This document shows, one piece after another, positions 1-10,791 of a stretch of DNA of 64,000 nucleotides; the stretch's first letter is position 1; every line of letters begins with the position of its first letter. The stretch covers positions 124,001-188,000 of the forward strand of contig JAHLKG010000032.1 of NCBI GenBank assembly GCA_025526995.1, given 5' to 3'. The notes under the pieces were generated by a model. It saw only the letters and a program-made list of their open reading frames with translations, did not search any database and was not told where the DNA came from. The translations under genes and the position numbers were made by a program. This DNA comes from Powellomyces hirtus. Its lineage: Eukaryota; Chytridiomycota; Chytridiomycetes; Spizellomycetales; Powellomycetaceae.

Positions 1-196
1 CATCCCAAAGGGTACTAGACCTCAGGGATGGCCACGGATGGCCATCATGTGACCAGGACTGCCTTGCGGTCCAGAAGAAACGTAGGAATACTCCAACAAG
101 GGCGTATTCAAGACTTAGAGATCTTACAGTAGAATTAGAGACAGGCAATTCCTGAATAGAAGACTAGACTCTGGCAATGGACCTAGTATTGTTACA
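1..196 (+). repeat. 5' LTR of copy A, truncated
   Basis: Matches the last ~196 bp of the 275-bp LTR at 7413-7687, with scattered substitutions, and ends in GTTACA just before the primer-binding site. The first ~79 bp lie outside the window, so the target-site duplication on this side cannot be checked. Confidence 0.93.
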
Positions 197-212
197 TGGT
201 AGCACCGCCCTG
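197..212 (+). promoter_or_regulatory. Primer-binding site of copy A
   Basis: The sequence directly after the LTR begins TGGTAGCACC, with the TGG expected opposite a tRNA CCA end. Copy B has the same word just inside its 5' LTR at 17535-17544 (reverse strand). I cannot name the primer tRNA. Confidence 0.6.
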
Positions 213-224
213 TATATGACAACA

Positions 225-1436
225 ATGGCACGTAGCACCAGGAACAGCCCAATGGCAGTAGGAGAACCCGAAGTCAACACACCAACCGACAACCCCATTG
301 CAATGTTGGCTGCACAATTGGTGGGGACCCAATGCCTACTGCAGGAAGAGATCGCAATGGGAGAGGCCCGCTTTGAAGCCCTTCTCTCAAGGATTCCGAC
401 TCCAGTCCAACCAGCGGTTGCAACACCGCATGTCAATATCCTCCTGGCGGAAGAAAACCGCACACAAATGCAAGCCGAGAAGGAACGCTGTGAGAACCTT
501 CGCAAGCAGCTGACACACTGCAACGGAAAAGGGAACAGTCAAGAACTGGTGTCAAAGGTCAATGAGTTCTTGAAGGTCCACACACGCTACCTTGAGGCAA
601 CCAACTTCAGGACGGACCACCGGGACATCGACCACACCTTGGGGTACCTCAAGAAAACTGCCGACGAATGGTGGCAAATGCTCAGAGATGCCGGCGACCA
701 GCCCACAACATTGGGAGAATTCATGAGGATCCTCTGCATCCGCTTCTACCCCGCCAACTTACGAAACACCGCAGAAGCAAAGATGAAGCGGCTGGGTTTC
801 ACTAATAGCATATTGGAGTATATCCCCAAGTTCAATACCTTTTGGGCCCGGATTGCGACGCTCAACAACAAGGAGCGGTTGACCTCAAGGCAAGAGCGTG
901 ACTATTTCTTGACGGGATTCTTGACCAACCATGTCGGCCAGCGCATTCGGGACCACTGCTATGCTGCAATCATGAGGAATAATGGCGCCAAGATTCCAAT
1001 CACCAAGCTACAGAACAAAGCTCTACTATGCTACAGGATTTGAGGCTATGCGGACAATGTTGCGCGGGTAACCCCCAGCGGAAGGAGACGTCAGTATGCT
1101 GCAGTCCAGCCGGCTCAGGTACATCAAGGGAACTATCAAGCACAAGAAAGGGGACGCCACAGCCCCTATGGCTCAGGTCGTTCCACACGCAGTACGGACA
1201 ACCACCAAGGGATCTCACACTGCGAGTGCATCACCTATAACAAACATCGTGAACGCAACAAATGTTTCAACTGCGGAGGCAAGGGGCACTATGCCCGTGG
1301 GTGCTCAGCAGGTAAAGGTATGACCGGTGAGCATAGAACATTTGCCACCCCTGTAGAGATCACCAAAGAGCCCGGGAACGACACGGTCAGCGACGGGGGC
1401 TCAGTCAACAGCTCGGATTTTCGCCCCGGGTGCTGA
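225..1436 (+). pseudogene. gag of copy A (capsid and zinc knuckle), interrupted by TGA
   Basis: The probable start is the ATG at 225; the ATG at 177 lies inside the LTR. The N-terminal half has the retrotransposon capsid signature, with a TADEWWQML-type segment near 655-680 and a following stretch rich in W, F and L. An in-frame TGA at 1041 breaks it. The same frame continues to a CCHC knuckle, CFNCGGKGHYARGC, at about 1264-1308, and ends at TGA 1434. The pol frame is open from about 1337, so gag and pol overlap by about 100 nt with pol in the -1 frame. That arrangement is usual for the class. The TGA at 1041 is shared with copy B. Confidence 0.85.
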
Positions 1437-4400
1437 ACGTTTGCACCGTCTCAGTACCCCAACCCTGGATGCAAGGCAAGATCCCCACGGACAGGCCGGG
1501 ACCCAGCATCCACAGGGAGACATTTGTGGTTCATGGGAAGATACAAGGGCACTTCGCCCGCATTCTAATCAATACCAGGTGTAACACTCTGATCATCAGC
1601 AACACTTGGGCAGCCAAGCACGGCCTCCGGACCTACACCTCTCCAACTCCGCTGGAGGTCCCATGGGGCGATAGAGCGGGAAACTATGGTGCAACGAAGA
1701 TGACCTGTGGGGACCTCTTGGTGTTCACTGAGGAGAAGATTACCTACCGGGAAGACACCATACCATTTGTGGTCTCACCAATCAGGGTCAATGTCATACT
1801 CAGCTTGCCGTTCATATTGGGATGAGACGTCCAAGGGCTTTTTGATCAAGAAGGCTTCCCAACAATGACGTTTTACCACAACGGCCAGACCCTCAGCCTT
1901 CTAGCCAAATCGACTAATCGCCATTGGGAAGCACCGTCCGCGTGCGCCGCCCGCCTGCTCTCCCCATGAGAGATACGGCCCCGCAGATTTCAGCCGGCGA
2001 AGCCAGCACTCAATGCAGAGGGAATCAACACGACCAGGCAATGGAAACGCTTGATGAAGAAGGGCGAGATCACTGGAGTCTTCAAGGTACACATCATTGA
2101 TGCGATTCCAGTCGTAGAGGCTCAATTCGTACGGACGGTCGACACCAAGAAGAGGGCAATCTTGGAGGAGCGATGCCACACCAACGCCGAAGCCAAGACG
2201 GCAGATCAAGAGGACCTGCTAGAGGTGCTGGCGGCTGACCATCCACTCCGACCAACCCCAGAGAAATACATCACAACGTTATTCACCAAGCAGTCAGGCA
2301 TGCCTCTGGATCGAGGCGAGGACAATTTCACCATTCGGCTCAAACCCGGCTTGAAGCCCGTGATGCAGCCACTCTGACATTTCAGCGCGGACAAATTGGA
2401 TGAGCTCGGCCAGCAGATGCAGCGCTTAATGGACAAGGGTTGGATCTCACACTCTCGCAGCCCATGGGGCACACCCGTCCTATTTGCCCCAAAGAAGGAC
2501 GGCAGCTTACGCTGCTGCATTGACTACCGGGCACTGAACAAGATGACCCACAAGGACGCCACGCCACTTCCGAACCTCTTGGAACTGCGTGACAGGCTTG
2601 TCAACATGCGGGTATTTACCGCGATTGAGATCCGCAACGCGTATCACTGCATCATGATTCAACCGGAAGATAGGGAGAAAACAGCGTTCCGAACACGTTT
2701 GGGACACATTGAATACAATGTTCTACCTTTCGGCTTAACTAATGCACCTGCTACATTCCAGCAACTCACCAACAAACTCTTGGGCGACAAGTACGACACC
2801 TACGTGATCTCATACCTTGACGATATTCTCATATTCAGCACCAACATGAATTCGCACATTCAGCACATTGACAAGATCCTCAAGACCTTGACGGAACATT
2901 GCCTTCACATCAAACCCAGTAAATGTCAATGGGCTGTTGACAAAGTCAAGTTCTGCGGCCACTGAGTTGGCAAGGATGGCCTGAGTATTGCCCCCTCCAA
3001 GGTGACGACGGTCCGGGAACGACCTTGCCCAACCAACTATCTGGAGCCCCTTAGCTTCATGGGCCTCATCAACTACATCAAGGAATACATTCCCAAGTAT
3101 GCACAGATTGCCCTGCCACTAACGAACTTGCAATTGGGCAACCGCCCATGGCAGTGGGGTGATGAGGAAGATTGAGCATTCAATTGCTTAAAGGAATTAT
3201 GCTCCTTGGCACCCACCCTAGCGTACTTCGACCCGGCGCTTGACACCTACTTGTTCACGGACGCATTGGGCTACGCTTACGGCGGACGGCTGGCACAGCC
3301 GGCCAAAGGGGATTTCCCTTACCCTCACCCACTACCAACCACCAAATCGGGCTTAGCCAACCATCCCCAACTTTGTCCGGTGACATATTACTCCTGCAAG
3401 ATGCAACCCGCTGAGACCCAATACCCCGTGCATGAACAAGAACTGCTGGGACTAGTCAAATCCCTATGCGCCAACTGCCATTACCTCATCGGCCGCCCTT
3501 TCTGCACGTTTGTTGACCACAAATCCCTGATCTACCTCCAGGAACAACCTCACCTGTCACGTTGCCAAGCAGGCTGGGTCGAGTTCCTCCAACAGTTCGG
3601 TTTCCCAGTGGAATACCTCCCTGGCACATGGAATTCAATCGCCGACTTCCTCAGTCGCGACCCGACTTATGCCCCCAAGTGTGCAATCTGCCAGGCCAAG
3701 ATCAACATGGTCAACGCCATTGTGCCGACGGAGAAGCCCATCACGACGCATATGCCGACCGATGCGGACTGGACCCAAGCGCTTGCATCAGATGATTTTG
3801 GCCAAAACATCTTACTAACCATCAACAGTCCCCCGGAGAACCGATCCGGCCATGCACAGCGATTCCGGACAGTGGACTCTCCTCCGCACCGATTCTTGAT
3901 GTATCATGACCGTCGGTATGTCCCCGATAGTTTACGGGGGCCACTCCTTCAAATTCATCACAACTCTCTCGCGAACGGTGGTCACTCTGGTGTCCAACGG
4001 ATGCTCGCCAAACTTCTGGAGTCGTACTACTGGCCCCATGTGGAACGTGGTGTGTACCAGTATGTCTGCACCTGCCCTACCTGCCAACGTCACAAGCAAA
4101 CCGCGCCGCTTGGTTTCCTCTGCATCTTACCAATCCCTTACGCTTGTTGGCAACAAATTGGCATTGAAATATTCTTCCCCACGTCAGGCCCTAAGGGGGG
4201 GGGAACCTTGGGTAGAACCCAACGTGACAAAGAACCCTCCGCACCACACCGGCAAGAGACTGACCAAGACGGCAGACGCCGTACTCCTCATCGTTGACTG
4301 CATTTCAAGCCGCGTGACACTCCTACCTACTAACACATGCGCTACAGCTCAGGAGACGGCTCAACTCTTTCTGGAACAGGCATTTCGCCACATGGGGTTA

Positions 4401-5360
4401 CCCCACACCATCGTGAGCGATTGGGACCCCAAGTGGCTATCAGAATTCTGGCGGTACCTCATGCGGGCACTTGACATCAAGCAAGAACTCTTGTCGGCAC
4501 GACACCAACAGACCGACGGCAACGCGGAGAACACCATCAAGACAATCAAGAGAATCATGGGCCCCTTTCTTGACTATGCCGGCTCCAACTGGAAGAGTTT
4601 ACTCCCCACACTCGAGTACAACTACAACCGAATGCCGCAGATGTTGATGGGACTATCCCCTTTCAAGATTGACCTAGGCCGCGTTCCCCGGGTACCAAAC
4701 CAATGGGTAGCACCCAACCCCAGAGAGATGATAAGGCAATCGGCACGAGCCGCTGTGGAGAGACGGATTAAGGAATTTGCTGACGTAAGTCGCATTGTGC
4801 AGCAACGGCTCCGAGATGCACAGGACCAGCAGGCAAAGTACTATGACTGCAAGAAGCCCCCGGAAGCATACCAAGAGAGTGACAAGGTCTTACTCCACTG
4901 TGAGGGTATTGCAATTACCAGTGTCACCACAAGGAACAAAAAGCTGGCTGAACAATGGATTGGGCCATTCACAGTACGCAGCAAGGGCGCGCATCCTGAC
5001 ACCTACAAGATCAAACTACCCAAGGAGTTCACCGGGTTGCACCCAGTCTTTCATGTCAGCATTCTGAGACGGTACCATGACCCAGGTGGTACCCCGTACA
5101 GACAGGTCACCACGCCGCCTGAGCCCAAGAAGGACGAAGACGGTCAGGAGACCTACCAAGTGGACAAGATTTTAAATGCCAGATGGCACAGGAACACTGA
5201 GCAGTTCTTAGTCAAGTGGACAGGTTACAACAGCACCCAGAACACGTGGGAGCCGTATGCACATGTGAAGGGGACAACCGCACTGGAAGAATGGCTCTGG
5301 AAGCACCCTGGACAGGACTGCGGCCAAAGGTTAGCAGCCAGGAGCTGTAGGAGAACCTAG
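1337..5360 (+). pseudogene. pol of copy A: protease, RT, RNase H, integrase, chromodomain
   Basis: Protease lies at about 1500-1900. The RT core at about 2390-2960 has VISYLDDILIFS carrying the YxDD catalytic motif and an LPFGLTNAPATFQ motif. RNase H lies at about 3190-3660, and the integrase HHCC zinc region at about 3900-4100 (CPTCQRHK). The integrase core spans about 4260-4720, and a chromodomain about 5150-5300 (W.GY.S..NTWEP type). In-frame TGAs occur at 1824, 1967, 2375, 2963 and 3173. A run of nine G at 4195-4203 shifts the frame between RNase H and integrase. The 1967, 2963 and 3173 stops and the G9 shift are also in copy B. The final stop is TAG at 5358. Not translatable as a normal single polyprotein. 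Confidence 0.93.
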
Positions 5361-5424
5361 ATAGCGAGCTGTACAGTAAATTAACAAGAGATATGCTACT
5401 TGAGTTGGAGGACATTATAGCGCA

Positions 5425-5945
5425 AGATCTTGGCATCGTTGGTTGATGGCCAAATGCTGCTGGGCAGCATATCTCGCTGGGCGAGTTGCCGGCATCGTTG
5501 GACAATGGCCCAAGGCTGCTGGGCAGCATACCTCACTGTGAGATGGATGATGCTGGGCATTGACCGGCTGCCAATGCAAGGTGACTGGCACCAGATTTGC
5601 ATGGCAGCGTACCTTGAGACCCACGGGGACCGTGGCCATAGTACATACCCACGTGAAGGGGAAGAGAAGGGCTTCGGCCAAGATACATGCATTGTTTGAC
5701 AATGGGCCAAAGGTCGCTGGGCAACATACCTTGCTGGGCAAGATGCCGGGATCGCTGGGCAATGAGCCAAAGACTGCAAGGCAGTAGACCTCACAAGGTG
5801 AAATGCCGGCATTGTTGGACAATGGCCAAAGGTCGCTGGGCAGCATATCTTGATGCCGGGATTGCTGGGCAATGAGCCAAAGACTGCAAGGCAGTAGACC
5901 TCACTAGGTGAGATTCCAGCATGATTGGACGATGGCCAGGAAACC
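5425..5945 (+). repeat. Array of small TGG-loop hairpins (copy A)
   Basis: Non-coding tract between the pol stop and the antisense gene. It is built from imperfect repeats of units such as CTGGGCAGCATA and GCCGGCAT. Many units contain short perfect inverted repeats around a three-base loop: CTCGC-TGG-GCGAG at 5473, CTTGC-TGG-GCAAG at 5730, ATTGC-TGG-GCAAT at 5861, CATTGT-TGG-ACAATG at 5810 and CTCAC-TAG-GTGAG at 5900. The paired bases change together between units. It would lie in the 3' part of the element RNA, or in the 3' region of the antisense gene. Function unknown. Confidence 0.75.
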
Positions 5946-6214
5946 GCTGGGCGGTCTTCCCAACAGGGAAGTGTGATGCAGGGCATCTACCATGAGCACC
6001 ATAGCCGGGAGGAAGCCGAGGGACATTGGACACAGCGGACGCATACAAAATGCTACAAGGCTCAAAGGAGCACAGCAATGAGAAGGCAACTACAGCAATG
6101 AGATTGTGGTACTGAATTTGATTATACGGGCCGAAGGCCAGGCTCCAAGGGAGCAACAGACAACAAGTGAAAGTATGTACAAGAAGGGGGGGGGGGGGGG
6201 GGGGTGAGAACTAA

Positions 6215-6954
6215 TCAACCAATCTTGGTGAAGGAGAATTGGCACCGATTGCTGTGGCACTGGTCGCCCAACCCGCACCAGAGGGGGGTGTAATTTGCCA
6301 CCTTCATCTTGCTGCAAAGAGAGCTGAGTTAGTCAGGTAAGACAGCAGCAGGCCAAAGAGTACTACTTACGCACGGACATGGCCCATGCAGTGGAGATGG
6401 TTGCATGGGAACATGCAGAGGTCCGCTCCAACATGGTTGCAGCTAGCAAACTGGCACCCGGCAGGGATGGCCGCAAAGAAGAGGACCCGGTCGCAGTGGG
6501 GGGCGCCGCACGTCAACTGGCCCTGAGGGCCATCGTTTTGGAAAGCAAAGGAACAAAGGAACCACTCCATTAGGAAGACATCCAACCGCCTCTCAGCGAA
6601 GGGGGAACATACCGTGTTGTTGGCTGCCGCCACAATGCAGGGCCGGCACACCAGATGGTGGCATTCTGACATGAACATCTTTCTCTTGCGGAAAAGGCGG
6701 CATTTCCAGCAAGAAGGCAAGTCGGCCAACCCCTCAGGGGAGGACTTTTCAAGGACCGAGGGGTCCTGTAGATAACAAGGGAAGACGGGGAACATGGGAC
6801 AAGTTGCCACAACCGAGGATGAGCACCGACCCCTACTTACCCAGGTGGTCTGCGCCCGCTTGGTTGCGCCTTTTGCGAGTTGCTGGGAGGGATGGCACTT
6901 GCTTGCGGTGGTGGTGTCGGAGGGGAGAGGAGAGTTGTTGGCGACGTTGGCCAT
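6215..6954 (-). CDS. RING-like zinc-binding protein, antisense passenger gene of copy A
   Basis: Four exons on the strand opposite gag-pol. The start is at 6954-6952 and the stop TGA at 6217-6215. Introns are 6766-6840 (GTAAGT...CTACAG), 6523-6612 (GTATGT...CTCAG) and 6312-6370 (GTAAGT...TTGCAG, with a CTAAC-type branch site). The product is 171 residues. Residues 57-99 have the spacing C-x2-C-x12-C-x-H-x2-C-x2-C-x12-C-x4-C, close to a C3HC4 RING but with a wider last pair. More Cys/His pairs follow at 112-163. The N-terminal ~50 residues are low-complexity. Splice sites and all zinc ligands are intact although gag-pol is broken. A RING would suggest ubiquitin-ligase or protein-binding activity, but that is inference; I recognise no specific family. 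Its leader is CA/TA-rich, like host genes here. It is followed by a run of 19 G on the + strand at 6186-6204. Confidence 0.78.
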
Positions 6955-7135
6955 GTTGTTTGTGTATGTATGTATGTATGTGCGTGTGTGTGTGTGATGT
7001 GTGTGTGTCAAGCTACAAAGGAAAGAAGAGCAAGAGGGGGGAGATTCAACGGGCAGTACCTTTCAAAGGCTTGACCTGCTTGGGAACGCTCGGAAATTCA
7101 GGTGTTAGTGTTTCATTCCCTACAGAGCGCAGCAG

Positions 7136-7381
7136 ATGTTACTTATCGAAATCCGCACAGAGGAAGCTACTCATGATTCATCTAGGGCCCCTGCAAAGAG
7201 AGAAATAGACTTTCCGACAACTTTGCGCACCACGAAGGGCGGAGACTACCCGTTGGAGACTACCACAACGCAACCCACGCCAGGGCCATCTCCCCAGTCT
7301 CATCTTCCCACAACCACGTCAGCATCCGTTAACCCGCCGCCGCCCGGCTTAGGCAAGCTTCACCTCGCTGAAGAGATTTGA
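7136..7381 (+). other. Conserved 81-codon sense ORF before the 3' LTR (copy A)
   Basis: Open frame on the gag-pol strand between the antisense gene's leader and the polypurine tract. It is Pro/Thr-rich, with no recognised domain. Copy B keeps the same ORF (10365-10610, -) with only two residue changes. It may be untranslated leader or promoter of the antisense gene rather than a gene. Confidence 0.25.
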
Positions 7382-7402
7382 GCCTAAGAGATAGTCACAA
7401 AT

Positions 7403-7687
7403 CTAAGGGGGGTGTAATGAGGTGTGGCTCGCCAGCCTAAGCCTAGATACGCGTCGGGAAGGGCCCTGTGTGAGATGGATTCTAGCATCAGCATTCCAAA
7501 GGGTACTAGACCTCAGGGATGGCCACGGATGGCCATCACGTGACCAGGACTGCCTCACGGTCCAGAAGAAAAGTAGGAATACTCCGACAAGGGCGTATTC
7601 AAGACTTAGAGATCTTACAGTAGAATTAGAGAGAGGCAATTCCGAAATAGAAGACTAGACTCTGGCAATGGACCTAGTATTATTACA
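7403..7687 (+). repeat. Polypurine tract and 3' LTR of copy A
   Basis: A purine tract (AAGGGG and flanking G) just upstream of 7413 leads into a 275-bp LTR with perfect 6-bp inverted ends, TGTAAT and ATTACA. The 3' flank begins CCTAT at 7688. That does not need to match copy A's own lost left flank; it matches copy B's outer flank instead (see findings). Confidence 0.95.
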
Positions 7688-7808
7688 CCTATCAACGTTT
7701 AGAACAACATCTTTCCTGTATTTTCTTTCTGTTGTTCAATACTCAATCATACCATTGGCCCATAGCCCCGTTCGGACCTAGTCTGGAACAAACACTGCAC
7801 CTGCACCA

Positions 7809-8845
7809 ATGCAGGCTTTTGCAGATGGGGGTTTTTGCAGCAAGGACGACAAAGGTCAAGCTGGTCAACCTGACAATGCAGTGGTCACTCAGGAGTATTT
7901 AGAGAAGACGCTGTTGGAATCCCAACACATTACTGCCAAAATGCAGAAATGCATGCTGCTAGAATTGCAGCCACTCACCGCTAAGTCACAACAGGAGATG
8001 ATGAAGAAGATGATTTCCACTTTTGCACAGATGCAAATGCAGACAACCACTGTTGCAAACTTTCAGGTCTTCCCAAAAGACCGCCCAGACTCTTGTTCAT
8101 CCAAGAACTTATCTTCTACTTTGTCTTCAATGAATCCTGTTGCAAAGGAGCTTCCTAAGCAGGTTCCTAACTTCAACGGTTTTGCAACTGCTTCTCAAGT
8201 TCATTGCAAAACTAGACAACTTCTTTGAAGTTGCATACCTTCCGCCGCTTCTTGAAACAAAGATGGCAGGGAGCAAACTCACATCCACCACTCACATTTG
8301 GTGGAGAACTCATGAAAGTCAGGGGAACGCTCCCCAAACGTGGAATCTTCTCAAAACATCGCTTTCTTTGAGGTTCACACCACCTGTGTTCAGTTTGATA
8401 CTCTGTGATGAGCTGGATGGTCTCTTACAAACCACGTCGGTAGTTGCATACAACAACGTGTTCAACAAGCTTGTCATGCAAATCCTTGACATGAACAAAG
8501 GAGAGGTCGAGCACTGCTATCTCAAGGGACTCAAATGTCCCATCTATTCGGCCATCATCTGGAAGAATCTTTTGAATTTAGACATCATGCAGAAAGCTGC
8601 AACTTGTCAGGAACAGCTTACCTCAGAACGGGGCACTTGCACACTCTTAAACGGTCTTCTGTTGAGGCTCATGTGATGCACGGTGGCCCAGCCACCAATG
8701 CCAATGTCAACACACACACGCATCGAAAACTATGGAAAATGTATCCACGGAAGAATCAACAACAATGTTGTCGCTTAGTTCCAGGGTTTCCTTGTCACCT
8801 CTGTGAACAAACTGGTCATTAGATGAAGGACTGCGTGCAAATGAG
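7809..8845 (+). pseudogene. gag of the copia element with CCHC knuckle
   Basis: Starts at ATG 7809 with a Gln/Met-rich N-terminus. A frame change near 8200 leads into a gag core (TWNLLKTSLSLRFTPP, then SVVAYNNVFNKLV) at about 8330-8660. A CCHC knuckle, CHLCEQTGH-x-MKDC, lies at about 8797-8838, with the x being an in-frame TAG. At least two frame breaks and one stop make it non-functional. Confidence 0.75.
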
Positions 8846-8849
8846 AAAT

Positions 8850-9950
8850 GCGTGTGTGCTTATCAAACAACATCAGCAAAGACCCGCTGCCGAAGCAAAT
8901 CTTGTTTTCGTAACTTATCACAGATCCTTGCATTGCCCTTGAGTCTTGTGCAATGCACCACATTATCAAGGATGCTATCCTCCTTACTGACCTGTGACCT
9001 ATCCCGGCAGTTCAAATCAGCGTCGCAAACAGTGAAAACCCCATCGCTCACAAGGCAGGCATGCTCACCATCAGCAATAACAACACAGACAAAGCCATTG
9101 TTTGCGTTGACGTGCTCTATGTACCTGAAGCCAGCTGCAACCAGGTTTCTACATCGCCCTTGAACCGGGACGGTTATGAAATCACGTTCTCAACTAACGG
9201 TTCCTCCATCTTGAAGAGTGGCCACATTATTCTGCCGTTTGGCCACAACGGAAACCTGCCATTTTTTGATGGCTATGTTGAAACTACCGCTGCTGCTTTT
9301 GCGACCAAAGCTGCAAAGCAAAGAACTGCAATGTCTGTAAACTATGGCATCAATGCTTTGAACACATCGGACAACAAGCGCTTCAAGTTGGGAATCTGAT
9401 CTATTCTTTTGATCTGCCAAACAAGGTCAAACCGGAGCCAATGTTATGCTCTGGCTGCTCCCTTGGTAAATCCATCTGGCTGCCTTTCAATGGGACAAAC
9501 CCTCAACCTGCAACCAAACCTCTTGATTGCATACATTGGAACATTGTTGTTATGGGTGCCAGTCTTCTCTCTCACTCTGATGCCTGCTACAGCCTCAAGT
9601 TCATTGATAAATACACACAGTATTCCATCATCTACCCTTTCAAAGCCAAAAATCAAAGCATTCATGATTGGCAAAACTATTGCAAGTATGCTGAATATCA
9701 TCCCAACTCCAAAATCAAAGGGCTGCGCTGTAATAACAACAGTAAATACTATGCCCTACAAGCTGAACTGCTTGACAATGGGATTACGTTAAACCCAATG
9801 CACCTGTACTCCTTTCAGCAAAATAGCATTGCTGAACTGTTCAACTGTACTTTCAAGGAACAGGTCCAGACAATTATTCATAACAGCCACATTCCTTTCA
9901 AACTTTGAAGAGAGCTTGCTATGGCCATCAACTATCTGTGTGAGGTGCCT
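8850..9950 (+). pseudogene. Protease, GAG-pre-integrase and integrase fragment of the copia element
   Basis: Fragmentary frames match copia polyprotein order. A protease-type active-site remnant (ESCAMHHIIKDA) lies near 8935-8980. VDVLYVPEASCNQVST at about 9105-9150 is the classical copia VLYVP block. The GAG-pre-integrase Cys motif (CSGCSLGKS) is near 9443-9470. The integrase core has YSLKFIDKYTQY and IKGLRCNNNSKYY at about 9590-9760, then QQNSIAELFNCTFKEQ at about 9815-9865. The frame stops in the integrase core near 9908. Confidence 0.8.
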
Positions 9951-9956
9951 GTACTT

Positions 9957-10058
9957 CAAGGCGGGAGATGTACAATTCAAGCGTCGGGATTATGGGTAAA
10001 GAGTTGAAGAATTGAAAAAGTAAGGAGAAGTGATATTTCAGATGTGAAAGGTGGATGT
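9957..10058 (+). repeat. Purine tract and start of another LTR, cut by copy B
   Basis: CAAGGCGGGAG at 9957-9967 resembles the purine tract CCAAGGCGGGAG at 21303-21314 next to a gypsy LTR. The following ~90 bp share short words with that LTR (TTATG, GTAAAGA). It is probably an LTR fragment of the third gypsy family, fused to the copia integrase and then truncated by copy B. Confidence 0.45.
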
Positions 10059-10333
10059 TGTAATAATACTAGGTCTATTGCCAGGGTCTAGTCTTCTATT
10101 TGAGAATTGCCTCTCTCTAATTCTACTGTAAGATCTCTAAGTCTTGAATACGCCCTTGTCGGAGTATTCCTACTTTTCTTCTGGACCGTGAGGCAGTCCT
10201 GGTCACGTGATGGCCATCCGTGGCCATCCCTGAGGTCTAGTACCCTTTGGAATGCTGATGCTAGAATCCATCTCACACAGGGCCCTTCCCGACGCGTATC
10301 TAGGCTTAGGCTGGCGAGCCACACCTCATTACA
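10059..10333 (-). repeat. 3' LTR of copy B
   Basis: Reverse complement of the 275-bp LTR. Its + strand ends are TGTAAT and ATTACA, with the polypurine tract (C-run CCCCCCTT on +) adjoining at 10333-10341. Confidence 0.95.
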
Positions 10334-10364
10334 CCCCCCTTAGATTTGTGACTATCTCTTAGGC

Positions 10365-10610
10365 TCAAATCTCTTCAGCGAGGTGAAGCTTGCCTAAGCC
10401 GGGCGGCGGCGGGTTAACGGATGCTGACGTGGTTGTGGGAAGATGAGACTGGGGAGATGGCCCTGGCGTGGGTTGCGTTGTGGTAGTCTCCAACGGGTAG
10501 TCTCCGCCCTTCGTGGTGCGCAAAGTTGTCGGAAAGTCTATTTCTCTCTTTGCAGGGGCCCTAGATGAATCATGAGTACCTTCCTCCGTGCGGATTTTGA
10601 TAAGTAACAT
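10365..10610 (-). other. Conserved 81-codon ORF before the 3' LTR (copy B)
   Basis: Counterpart of 7136-7381, Pro/Thr-rich and open in both copies. No recognised domain. Coding status uncertain. Confidence 0.25.
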
Positions 10611-10791
10611 CTGCTGCGCTCCGTAGGGAATGAAACACTAACCCCTGAATTTCCGAGCGTTCCCAAGCAGGTCAAGCCTTTGAAAGGTACTGCCCGTTGA
10701 ATCTCCCCCCTCTTGCTCTTCTTTCCTTTGTAGCTTGACACACACACATCACACACACACACGCACATACATACATACATACACAAACAAC

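Larger units (their letters stand above)
1..7687 (+). mobile_element. Ty3/gypsy LTR retrotransposon, copy A (5' end cut by window)
   Basis: A nearly complete LTR retrotransposon. The order seen is 5' LTR remnant (1-196), primer-binding site (197), gag with a CCHC knuckle, protease, reverse transcriptase, RNase H, integrase and chromodomain, then a non-coding hairpin array, an antisense RING-like gene, a purine tract and a 3' LTR (7413-7687). RT before integrase places it in Ty3/gypsy, and the C-terminal chromodomain suggests the chromovirus branch. It is no longer autonomous: six in-frame TGA codons and a frameshift interrupt gag-pol. Copy B (10059-17819) is the same family in the opposite orientation. 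The 2 kb between pol and the 3' LTR is unusually long for the family and holds the extra gene. Confidence 0.95.
7688..9956 (+). mobile_element. Body of a Ty1/copia element (gag, protease, integrase), LTRs absent here
   Basis: Decayed copia-type element in the spacer between copies A and B. It contains a leader, gag, CCHC knuckle, protease, GAG-pre-integrase and an integrase N-terminal part, in copia order (integrase directly after protease). No RT or RNase H follows: the sequence passes from mid-integrase into a different purine tract at about 9957. No copia LTR or primer site precedes the gag leader. Both are found at 17820-18110 in reverse orientation. Confidence 0.85.

Noticed and set aside
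1400..1440. A defined -1 frameshift slippery site between gag and pol
   Set aside because: The frames do overlap, but no canonical X-XXY-YYZ heptamer in register was found.
1041..3175. TGA reassigned to Trp in this organism
   Set aside because: Host genes use TGA as their normal stop (TPS2, CKS1, MED15 and the beta-lactamase-like gene end in TGA), and one copy A TGA replaces CGA (Arg) rather than Trp.
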